Origin: Nematostella vectensis
Lineage: Eukaryota > Cnidaria > Anthozoa > Actiniaria > Edwardsiidae
NCBI RefSeq assembly: GCF_932526225.1
Contig: NC_064047.1
Coordinates: 8,483,994 to 8,547,993 of the forward strand
Length of the DNA: 64,000 nucleotides
Direction: 5' to 3'
The position numbers were made by a program, and so were the translations under genes. Positions 25,201 through 33,236 of this stretch are shown here, piece after piece. Each line of letters begins with the position of its first letter. Position 1 is the stretch's first letter. Below the pieces are notes generated by a model. The model was not told where the DNA came from and ran no database searches. It was given only the letters and a program-made list of their open reading frames with translations.

Positions 25201-28200
25201 ACCGGGGTTCGTCGTTACTAAAATTATTTCCTTGCATATAACACCAATGTAGTTTTGATTTACATAAATGCTGTTTATAATTTGATTTGGGTATTTGATT
25301 TTGCCACCACGCGAGTCTTTGGAAAATTGACAGCCTGAAAATGGGCGGCAGGCGTCGCTTCTAGTATTTGTGTCAGGCGTACTTTTATTTTTGCTCTCCA
25401 AATTTTGAAAAATAAAATCGCCAGATACTCAGACTAGTTAAGTACTAAATGCGTTGGGTGGTTTTAATGTTTTTTATGTGTTTTTTTTTTGTTTTGTTTC
25501 TCTATTTCATTCAATTTCTACGGCTCACAAGACGTGTTAGATTATTGAATACTCAGATTCACGTTATTTCTAAGCAATCACATGACCATGGGAATAATTC
25601 TGATCTTGCCAGCGATTTGCTACACATCAACCAAACTTGGGTCAAATAATGCATCTGACCTGCACCCGACCTGCAACCTGCATTTTGTACCCTCCGCAAC
25701 ATGCTTCAACAAGTATTCTTATCTTTCCTTTACTCAAATGCTGTAAGTGTTTTTCTTCTTTTAAAATAATAAAAGCCCCGAAGAAAGTCAGAAAGTCAAT
25801 AAATATCAGTAGTCAACAATCCTCATGACTCCGAAAGTAGGTGTTTTTCTACAGTTTTTTTGCACAGCTTTTGTCCTCAAGATATTAACTGCCTAATTTG
25901 GGATTCTCATATTTATTCCTAAGAACATCAACACTATAATTAGCCTGTTTTTCTATCATTATTATGGTTAAAGTGGATCTAAAAATGATTCAAAAGCTTT
26001 TACCAAATCATTACATGGGACATAATGTTATTCTTACCACAGGCATGTGCTATTAACTCTGATAAAAAGTCCTCATTCCCATACTGAAACAGAGAGAACA
26101 GAGTCATGTGAATCAACTTTTGTTCATTTTCCTGCATTTCTATAGTGAACCTTCCCTAAATCAGCTGTTATTTTTTTCTTTCTAAAAGAAGCTTACATAT
26201 TATGTCTATGTAAATCACCTCTATCACTGAGTCAATTCATTTCCAAGTAAACAAAATCTATTTTCTACAGAAAAGATATTCAGTCACTAGAAATAGGACA
26301 TGTAATCCATAATAGCAAGGGTTCCAAATAGCAGCCAGCTGCCGGTGATAGCCGGCTGTTTTCTGGTTTTTTTTCCAGCTCTTTTATTCTGTATTCCTCT
26401 TTCATATTTTGAGTATGCAGGCTTTTTTTCCCCACCAAAATCCAGAAAGCTGGCAAAATCTAGCCGATTTAAAAAAATATATATTTTTAACCCTGAATGG
26501 CGTATCGCAAAACACAAGTCAGGCCCAAGATTATCTGGGGGGGGGGGGGGGGGGGGGGGGCACAGTCATAGGTATCATATGAAAAAAGGATAGTATTTGA
26601 AAATTCCTTAACAAGAAATGACCCACTTTTTGGATGCCAAGGGGGGAGGGGCACGTGCAACCTGCGCACACCCCTGTGTACAGTATACCACAAACAATAT
26701 GCTCCTGTTAACATTACCTGTTTACTGCTGACTGCTGTCTTGATAGCTTTTGTCACCTCCTTCTCATCTCTTATATTGGTCAGCTTGGAACAACTCATCT
26801 CTACAAGAAATTCAACCCAAATGAGCAAAAAGGATGAAAAAACAAATATGGGTGTTCGAACTAAGACCACTACATAGTCTTTGGCAACAAATTACAGGAG
26901 TAATAGTTTTTACTTGAGAGCATTCCATGATGCAGATGTGGACTTATTGAGACTCCAGGGTTCTGAGGCAGGTGGTGGGGGATGGGTAGTTTACCACAAG
27001 AATGTAAATCTCTAAGTTACACTTTTGTGTGAGTCACCCTAACATACCTGGAAACTCAAAAGCATTTTTTGCATATCCCTACAAACTGTAACCAACCTGG
27101 TAATAACTCTAAAGCATTTGTGCAGGCCTGCGCATATCTCTACATACTGTAACATACCTGGCAATAATTATAAAGCTTTGTTGCATACTCTACATACTGT
27201 AACATACCTGGTAATAACTCTAAAGCTTTTTTGCAGGCCAGCTCGTATCCCTGTATGACCTCGGGTGGTGAAAGACCCTGCAATAGAACAATCACATTTA
27301 CAACAATAAATGCAAGAAATAATAAATATGTAAGCACAGAACGATATCATCTAAAGGGATTACAGAGTTTGTTGTATTAAGAAGTTTGTATTTACTGGCA
27401 GGTATTAAAAAATGAAATTTACTAATTGCATATTTCTACACCTAAACAATCTGCATTTCTTCCACATTAGCCTACACCTCAAATCTTAACCCTCGGACTC
27501 AATTCTTAGGTCTAAACATAAAGTGTTTCGATAAAGTCAAGCAATATTAGTATTTACCATTCTTAGAAGATCCTCTGCTGCACTCAGCAGAGCCCCAGCG
27601 AAGACAATCACGAAATTGGTGCCATCCCCAACCTAGAACAAAACACAGCAAAGTATAACACCAACCTCATTAACAAAAAATTGGGAACAAAAATGTTACT
27701 AAGCGTAGTGATTGATTTGACAGGACGTTATGTGACCATAGAGAGAGATTTTACATCTTTTAATGTACTGACCTCTTGTTCTTGCATTTGCAAAGCCAGC
27801 ACAAGCATCTTGGCAGCTGGATGCTCAACCTGAAACAATATGCAGGAGAAAACTTAGAGCAGCTTGGATGCATTTCCTAAAATTCCTCCTTACTAATATC
27901 ACGTTTGTATATATCAAAGACATGATATATACAGTGGAACCTGGATTTTATGGTATGCCTTGGGGAAAAAAAAAAATGCATCGTAAAATCGAGTTATTGT
28001 TACAAAGAGGTTCTCGATTTTACGATTTAAAGGAAAACCCGTTGTAACGAGGACTTTAACAAATTAATAATATTGTGAATGTACCCTGTGTAAGCCTTTA
28101 CAGTTTCTCTCTGAAAGACTATTTTCTGTGTTTAATGAGCTCTGGCAACTCAAAAATCTATTAACTGTACTGTATGTGTGTTGTGTCTTGAGTTTTCCTC

Positions 28201-30893
28201 TCTTTGTTGATAGAGAGAGTCAGTAATATTGTTGTATGGAGGTCAAACCTACGCTTGGGAGAACAGATTGGTATCGTAAGACCAAGAATATCCTTGTATC
28301 CAATATCGTAAAATCAAGGTAATTTCTTATACAGTAAAGTACATTTCACTGTATTTCTGCCAGGAGAAAGGAACGCCATCCAGGATACTGGATCATAAAA
28401 TCCAGTATTCTAAAATCCAGGTTCCCATGTATCTGTATGCTACATACTGTAATTAGGAAATGAAATTCATGATACCATATTTATTCATGTATAATACACA
28501 CTTTTTTCGCCAAAATGACCTCCAAAATCGGGGTGCGCATTATACATAAAACTTCCTAATTGGTATGTGAATAATTTGCATAATAATAAAAACAACAGGA
28601 AGCTCTTGATTGGCTGTTCTCTGCCCCAAGTAACCAATTATAACACTGTTATTTTGATCTGTGAATACATTAGTTAAAGTATTTAAACTCCGCATCATTT
28701 TGACATACCAAATCTAAATCAACATCAATTATCACTCGATCATGTTTTCAAAGCGCAAAAGTTACACAGCAAACGACAAACTCAAGATTATCGGTTTTGC
28801 GGGAACAAACGATAACAGAGCCGAGGAAAGAGAATATGGAGTTAATGAGACAAACATACGGCAATGGAGGAAAAATAAAGAGAACCTAAAGACGATGCCA
28901 CGCATGAAGCGTGCAGCGCATGGACGCAAGGCTGCGTTTCCAGAACTGGAAGTCGACCTCCTGGCATGGATTCAAGAGAAACGAAAGAACAGACTTGCCA
29001 TACTGCCATTGCTTATCAGAATGAAGGCACTCGATCTTGCAAAAGAAGAAAAATATGGCATTTCAGCAAGAACAATCATGGCAAGCATCTTTTGGTGTCA
29101 GTTATTTCTGAAGAGAAATAGACTTTTCATTCATCAAAAGACCACCCTTGCGCAATGACTCCCCACCAACTACGAAGAGAAGATCCTCGGTTTCCAATCC
29201 TATGTCATCAACCGTCGTAAAGAGCAAGATTATCTGTTACACCTGATCGTAAACATGGATGAGATGCAGCTTACTTTTGACATGCCGCCAAGTCAAACTG
29301 TCAACAACATCGTCAAGAAAACAGTAAAAATCAGAACTTACATGTTTATCTATGCCTCCTACATGCTTGTTTTTATTGACTTTTCACTGGTTTTGAATAT
29401 CATTTTTCAGTTAATACAGTTAATTTTCTATTTTTTTCCAAAATGACCCCCAAAAATCGGGGTACATATTATACATAAGTGCGTATTATACATGGAGTAA
29501 ATACGGTATGTATATAATAAGGAAGTTGACTTGAGGACACTTTGAAGATCTGTACTGCATAAAACTTTTTTTTCCTTTGATAGCAAAAAAAAAAACAGAA
29601 TATTCTTTTTGTTTCAAGTGTTTATACTGTACCTCCAGCTCTTTGATAATTGTTGCTGCATCATTTGTGACAAATAACTTCTCAAGATGGTTAACAACCA
29701 TCTTATTCATGCCTGGATATCAAACAAAATAATGCTAATTTAATAACCCTGCCCGACGACACTGCCTCACCATTATTATGTATAAATGCCCTCCTTCAAT
29801 TAAGTATTCCCTTCCTAATAAGTACCCCCCTTCGACCTAAAATTTTGAAATAAGCTCCCCCTCCCAATAAGTGCCCCCTTTCAACATTGAATTTTGAAAT
29901 AAGTGCCCCCCTCCCAATAAGCGCCCCCCTTCCATCCCCTGTAAACAAATCTCAACAAATGCAACACTTGTACGTTATAAATTTAGCTTGCATTGACATG
30001 CTCACATTACAACATGGGCCTATTTATTATTCCACCCCCCCCCCCCTTGACAGCCAAAAAGTGGGTCATTTCTTACTAAGGATTCTGCAAATACTATTCT
30101 TTTTCCATATGATACCTATGACTGCACATGCCTGTCAGCCAATCCTGGGAACACACCTCATTAAAACTCACCATTAGGACCAAGTGAAGACTGCGTCACT
30201 TTGGCAAGTTGACGACACGCCTCAATGTTTCTATACACTGCTTCTTCAAGGCCATTGAACATCTGACATACAACAAACACAAATACTCAGTTAGCCAAAG
30301 GTTATGTCCCAATCATACCATATGAGTTATTTTCAATCTGTGTCGAGTTAAAAATTGTGAAAGTAGAATTTATTAAATAGTTTTTTGATATAAAACGTAT
30401 AAAAGTCAAACTAAATAATTGTTTTCCATAGAGAAAGCATAAAGTTTTAAAAACATGTAATAAATGAGGGCTTGGTCTTGTATTGAGGATGAGCGGCTTT
30501 AGTAATTTTCGCTTTATATATTCGTCAGTTGCTAACAACATTGACACTTCATAAAAAGTAAAATTAGTATGTACAACTAGTGACTTGACGAGTAGATTAT
30601 AGAGTGCAAAAATGGTGTTATTGTAATCAGCTTTTTAATCTAGGAACACCTGTATATTGTACAGTATTATCAGAGGGAAAACTCTCGGTTGCCACACCGG
30701 CTAAAACACGTGCCTGACTTGTCAAGGAATGTGTCTTCTGAGTTGCACTAAATCTGGACAAACCAAGCTCCCAGAAGATCCGTATCATGCAAAATGGTTA
30801 CATTACTATGTCTTGCAGTACTATCCCAGTAAATACCTTCGCTCCATCTTTCATCATACGCTGAAGATTGCTTTGGGGAACGTGAAGCGCCAT
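16206..30893 (-). CDS. CCT8: T-complex protein 1 subunit theta (CCT8), 18 coding exons
   Basis: Exons in order: 30893-30837, 30262-30172, 29712-29633, 27829-27773, 27632-27558, 27277-27208, 26800-26718, 26083-26038, 23402-23341, 22500-22363, 22060-21989, 21847-21741, 21267-21201, 21048-20961, 20575-20388, 19770-19606, 17522-17403, 16271-16206. All have GT donors and AG acceptors and every phase joins, giving 543 residues, close to the usual ~548. It starts MALHVP and ends DWDED. CCT8 is one of eight subunits of the cytosolic TRiC chaperonin that folds actin, tubulin and other proteins using ATP. Nucleotide-site motifs are present: GPNG (about 47-50), NDAATI (about 68-73), GDGTN (about 97-101), SGGK (about 292) and DDGVN (about 392). 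The usual PGGGA motif reads PGAGA (about 409), a small deviation. Introns carry arrays, pogo-type elements and nested insertions. Two introns contain duplicated copies of the preceding donor site. Confidence 0.97.
16280..16991. repeat. 39-bp minisatellite abutting the last CCT8 acceptor
   Basis: About 17 imperfect units of near 39 bp (gcataagatgacacaggaat then cataaggagccagaagaaa) fill the 3' half of CCT8 intron 17. On the gene strand the units supply pyrimidine-rich text (CTTTCTTCTGG). The last unit runs directly into the acceptor of exon 18 (TTCTTTCTTCTCACCAG), so the polypyrimidine tract appears to be the terminal repeat copy. The long minus-strand open frame across it follows from the unit being divisible by three. 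Confidence 0.85.
16992..17320. repeat. 47-bp array, 7 identical copies, derived from CCT8 exon 17 end plus its 5' splice site
   Basis: Seven copies of exactly 47 bp (7 x 47 = 329). On the gene strand each copy consists of 27 bases matching the end of exon 17 (GTGCTGCGTGTCGGTTAG against GTGCTGCGTGTCGATCAG) followed by GTGAATAACGT, matching the start of intron 17 (GTAAATAACGT). Over 38 bases I count 33 identical. The copies appear identical to each other, implying recent amplification or homogenisation. Each carries a plausible donor (TTAG|GTGAAT) and a TAG stop in the coding frame. Confidence 0.92.
17800..19318. repeat. 42-bp minisatellite with variants, CCT8 intron 16
   Basis: About 35 copies of a unit near 42 bp (gtcagcaaaacacagacaga then catacaaacagacagtaagaca), purine-rich on the plus strand. 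A block near 18325-18610 is repeated nearly unchanged near 18785-19060 (rare words aaaaacaacagcaagata and catacgaacag recur in the same order), showing a roughly 460-bp segmental duplication within the array. Overlapping Cys/Val/Leu-rich open frames on the minus strand are artefacts. Confidence 0.92.
19321..19487. mobile_element. Palindromic element with decayed hammerhead-like cores
   Basis: Left arm 19321-19367 (gttaaacgcctctgtgaaac and on to gacgtttcgagc) and right arm 19442-19487 are inverted copies, and an inner pair (agcaaaagaaactg with cagtttcttttgct) closes the centre. On the minus strand the left arm reads CCGACGA, then GGGC-UAAC-GCUC, then GAAACGUC: hammerhead layout with a U-to-C change in the first core motif and a stem III with no loop. 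The mirrored arm on the plus strand is more decayed (UCAACAA in place of the core). It probably derives from a Penelope-like element. It sits between the 42-bp array and exon 16 of CCT8. Confidence 0.65.
22650..23138. mobile_element. Mariner/pogo-type MITE, copy 1 (CCT8 intron 9)
   Basis: TACAGTGGAACCTGGATTTT at the left is mirrored by AAAATCCGGGTTCCACTGTA at the right, with TA at both ends as expected for a TA target. The interior (about 440 bp) repeats the phrase tatcgtaaaa several times and has no open frame of note. A diverged second copy is at 27930-28431. Confidence 0.85.
23573..24299. mobile_element. Non-autonomous pogo-type element in CCT8 intron 8
   Basis: The left end tgtatttaccggcaaataat, gcacac and the phrase ccaaaatgacc match the ends of the transposase-bearing element at 28473-29508. 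The right end (gtgcgtattatatgccagta aatacggta) is its inverted counterpart. The interior has no transposase. It is probably mobilised by the family represented at 28473-29508. Confidence 0.75.
24357..25694. mobile_element. Outer inverted-repeat element hosting a nested insertion
   Basis: gagggtacaaaatgcaggtt plus gcaggtcg (24357-24384) is inverted at 25668-25694 (cgacctgcaacctgcatttt gtaccctc). The arms are about 27 bp and nearly perfect. Most of the interior is a second element (24403-25436) inserted close to the left arm. It lies within CCT8 intron 8. Confidence 0.8.
24403..25436. mobile_element. Nested 1.03-kb element with 11-bp target duplication
   Basis: Direct repeats gttaagtacta at 24392-24402 and 25437-25447 flank the insert. 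The ends are acctgagtatcagggc and cgccagatactcagac, imperfectly inverted, and a third end-like word (gcctgatactcaggtt) lies internally at about 24725-24741. Short open frames (plus 24611-24823, minus 25048-25401, the latter containing NYIGVICKEIILVTTNPGER) have no family I recognise. An 11-bp duplication would fit a Mutator-like element, but that is an inference. Confidence 0.65.
26537..26690. repeat. Dispersed family Q with 24-G tract
   Basis: 24 consecutive G (26537-26560) followed by cacagtcataggtatcatat, aggatagtatttgaaaattc, caagaaatgacccac, gccaaggggg, ctgcgcacacccctgtgtac. The same series appears inverted at 30032-30135 and in part at 5090-5133, 7998-8140 and 51975-52015. Confidence 0.75.
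27041..27207. repeat. Tandem copies of CCT8 exon 6 end plus donor
   Basis: On the gene strand exon 6 ends GCTTTAGAGTTATTACCAG|GTATGTTACAG at 27208. Three further copies of this junction follow in the intron: GCTTTATAATTATTGCCAG|GTATGTTACAG (donor 27157), GCTTTAGAGTTATTACCAG|GTTGGTTACAG (donor 27096) and GCTTTTGAGTTTCCAG|GTATGTTAGGG (donor 27047). Spacing is about 50-61 bp. The true donor is fixed by the reading frame into exon 7. Confidence 0.88.
27930..28431. mobile_element. Mariner/pogo-type MITE, copy 2 (CCT8 intron 3)
   Basis: Same family as 22650-23138: left end TACAGTGGAACCTGGATTTT, right end aaaatccaggttcccatgta (worn), shared internal words (ggtaatttcttatac, tttgttgatagagagagtca). 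No coding capacity. Confidence 0.8.
28473..29508 (+). mobile_element. Pogo-type DNA transposon, degraded, with terminal inverted repeats
   Basis: Ends taccatatttattcatgtat and its inverted partner (atacatggagtaaatacggta) share the continuation aatacgcac and the phrase ccaaaatgacc(t/c)ccaaaa. TA flanks both ends. It carries a broken transposase (28742-29340) on the plus strand, opposite to CCT8, within CCT8 intron 3. Confidence 0.85.
28742..29340 (+). pseudogene. Pogo-superfamily transposase fragment (POGK/Jerky-like), interrupted
   Basis: It begins MFSKRKSYTANDKLKIIGFA. The basic N-terminal helix-turn-helix contains REYGVNETNIRQWRKNKENL, followed by a second DNA-binding region (FPELEVDLLAWIQEKRKN, then IFWCQLFLKRNRL) in the usual brinker-plus-CENPB order. 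The frame meets TGA after TTLAQ (29156-29158), continues with NYEEKILGFQSYVI and reaches NMDEMQLTFDMPP, the start of the DDE catalytic domain with its first Asp. It then loses similarity after KKTVK. The remaining catalytic domain is missing. The protein is therefore dead, though its ends could still respond to a transposase supplied elsewhere. Confidence 0.85.
29810..30135. repeat. Pyrimidine-rich tandem segment and inverted family Q copy
   Basis: 29810-29935 contains about three copies of a 50-55-bp unit (ttttgaaataagtgcccccc, tcccaataagcgcccc). 30032-30135 is family Q in reverse: a C tract, ttgacagccaaaaagtgggt, catttcttactaagga, catatgatacctatgactg. Both lie in CCT8 intron 2. Confidence 0.6.
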
Positions 30894-31955
30894 CTTGGAA
30901 AATTTGGTAGAGAAACTCCTTAGGCGGTGCGCGGGGGTTGACGGGTATTTACCACAGGTAGACCAAAAAACACAGGGCGCCCGTAAATATGTTTTTTTTT
31001 TCGAGGACGACCCTGTCGTGCGTGTCGAAAAAGGATAAAATGCATGAATTAAGTAAAGCTTTTACAGTTGTAAACTATTCAGGCTGCAACCTAAGTAAGA
31101 TATAGAATCGAAATCAAAAACTGATTTATGAGTTTTCCTCACATTGATTTTTTTATTCCTGATAAACACTGGTCTTTCTATCTATCACGAAGTCCTGTTT
31201 TCCATTCAATACCTGTATTAACCTTAACATTAATAATTGATTTCGCGTCCAGTCGGGGTTTGCTTGTCATTGAGTAGACGCGCATGAATATTGATGTAAA
31301 AGACTTTTAATTATACATACGATGAGTATAAATGAATCCTCGAATAAACTCATGTGAGAAAGCGTTGTGAAATCAAGAGGCACTAATTTTGGTTTTGTTT
31401 CTAAGTATATCTATACAAATTTACTACGCAAGTTAGTACATGGCTAGCTTACAGAAGCATAATGTCTCAGAAACATAAAATATTGTGTGTGTTTTTTCAT
31501 TTCCTTTGTTCACGTGAGGGCTATAAGGAAGTTTCTTTGTTCTAAAAGAAGAAAGGGTTTCCTTTGAGGCCCGCCACGTCACAAACTCACAACAAGGGAA
31601 AATATACAGAACAACAAAAAAACGTGCTCAATCTATAATACTTAATAAACAAATCACGTGTATGATGAAAGTGTGGTAAATAAATACACAATTGTCCTGA
31701 AATGTAAAAAGTGAAAGAGTTGTTTTATCATTTCGGGATTTTTGGGAGAACAGTTCACATCCGGGAGATAGGCTTGGAACAATTGGAAGCCATTGGAGTG
31801 TGCATCAGCTGATGACATTAGCCCCGCCCCTCGAGTCATGCGTACACAGATTGTAAATAACTTTCCAAGCGACAAATCGCGAGCAAGTCACCGCCAATAA
31901 AGCTAAAAGAACGCCTGATCTAACCAACTTTGGGGCGTCCAAGCGAGCTGAAATC
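30894..31955. promoter_or_regulatory. Divergent upstream region shared by CCT8 and HECA
   Basis: 1,062 bp separate the two start codons, which point away from each other. No open frame of note and no recognisable repeat lies here, unlike most of the window, which fits a region under constraint. I cannot place transcription start sites from sequence alone. Confidence 0.45.
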
Positions 31956-33236
31956 ATGCCACATTCTAAAGGACCTACCAAGAAAGCTAAAGCAACCATG
32001 AATGGTGATGTACACCACGAGGAGTCTGCAACAACGAGCGATAAATCGTCTGAGAGCTACGAGTGTTGTTTTCCTAAAGGCTGCACCCTCAAAACACCAG
32101 TCAAGCTACGTCAGGCTGTTCGGGTTATTTGCAATAACGATGCGTGCTCGTACGGTTGTTATATGCACGCTGAATGCTTTGAGCTCTTCGAAGACGATAT
32201 TTTGACGTATTTACGTGGTACAGGAAGGGCTAGGAGTTGGAGCGAAAAGCAGAGACGCCAGAATATATGGACAAAGAAAGGATATGATTTAGCGTTCAAA
32301 TGCTGTGCTTGTGCTTGCAATAAGGGCCATTTGAGGAAAGATCTGGATTTTATACCACCGACAGAGTCAGAGGAAGCTGCTCTAGCTAAAGTTAAGCGGA
32401 AAAAGAAGAAAACAAACGATAAACCGTGCATTGGTAGCGGGGCTAGGCCACGGCGGAGTTCACAGAGTTCGGTTTGTTCGCAGTCCCCACCCGACCGTAG
32501 CCCCATCTCGCCGCCTGTGCGTACACCAACAAAGAAAACTAAATCGGACGAGCATTTCTTTGGGGAATCTTTCCCGGTTCTTGAAAGCGTGGAGTCCATT
32601 CCACCACCCCCAGCCCCTACAAACGGTCATATATCGTTGAACTTTTTAAAGAGGGCCGATTTCGACTCGTTTCTAGCGGTTCTCCCTAAGCACAAAGTAA
32701 ACCCCTACCATATAAAAATGGAGGATGAAGGTTCAGAGGATGGACGATATTTTGTTCTTTCTAGCCTCTCTTCACAAATGACAACGAACGTGAATTGTGT
32801 TTTATGCAGTAGACAATTGCAAGTCTTCGATAAATACCCACTTATAGATGGAACATTCTTCCTTACTCCTCGAAAACTCGCCGCGCACTGCATAGAAGTT
32901 TCGCAGAAAGGCAAAGCACGCTATCTATCCGCAGTATGCATGCATTGCTTAGAAGGTGTACCGAATGCGATAAAGTGCAAACTTTGTAGTAAAACATGGG
33001 ATGGTTCCACACACCAACTTGGAACTCTGTATACGTATGACATATTCGCAGCGTCCCCTTGTTGTCAACAAAGGGTGGCGTGCCAATCCTGTGGCAAGCC
33101 TGTCCTAGAGTTGAAACCAGAAAACGATGTGCAATTTTTCTCGGAATATAGCCAACGTCTAAAGTGTCCTCATTGCGGAGTTTCGGCATATCACTGTATA
33201 AAACCTCTCACTTCCTTCGCTATGCCCTGTCGCTAG
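31956..33236 (+). CDS. HECA: Headcase protein homologue (HECA), single coding exon
   Basis: An intact 426-residue frame starting MPHSKGPTKK. The N-terminal headcase region has the Cys/His cluster ECCFPKGC (C37, C38, C43), CNNDACSYGCYMHAECF (C59, C64, C68, C74) and CCACACNKGH (about 115-124). A low-complexity Ser/Pro stretch follows (about 160-215). The C-terminal headcase domain has NCVLCSRQL, CMHCLEGVP, CKLCSKTWDG, LYTYDIFAASPCCQQRVAC, CGKPV and FFSEYS ending in CPHCG, arranged like paired zinc-binding modules. In Drosophila headcase controls imaginal cell differentiation and acts with Unkempt downstream of nutrient/TOR signalling; human HECA is its orthologue. This copy is shorter than human HECA (about 543), mainly in the linker. 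Codon use is not unusual and no frameshift is seen. Confidence 0.95.
   Translation: MPHSKGPTKKAKATMNGDVHHEESATTSDKSSESYECCFPKGCTLKTPVKLRQAVRVICNNDACSYGCYMHAECFELFEDDILTYLRGTGRARSWSEKQRRQNIWTKKGYDLAFKCCACACNKGHLRKDLDFIPPTESEEAALAKVKRKKKKTNDKPCIGSGARPRRSSQSSVCSQSPPDRSPISPPVRTPTKKTKSDEHFFGESFPVLESVESIPPPPAPTNGHISLNFLKRADFDSFLAVLPKHKVNPYHIKMEDEGSEDGRYFVLSSLSSQMTTNVNCVLCSRQLQVFDKYPLIDGTFFLTPRKLAAHCIEVSQKGKARYLSAVCMHCLEGVPNAIKCKLCSKTWDGSTHQLGTLYTYDIFAASPCCQQRVACQSCGKPVLELKPENDVQFFSEYSQRLKCPHCGVSAYHCIKPLTSFAMPCR

Noticed and set aside
26487-26870. 127-residue minus-strand frame with a poly-Pro stretch
   Set aside because: The Pro run is the 24-G tract read backwards, and the frame overlaps CCT8 exon 7 with read-through into introns.
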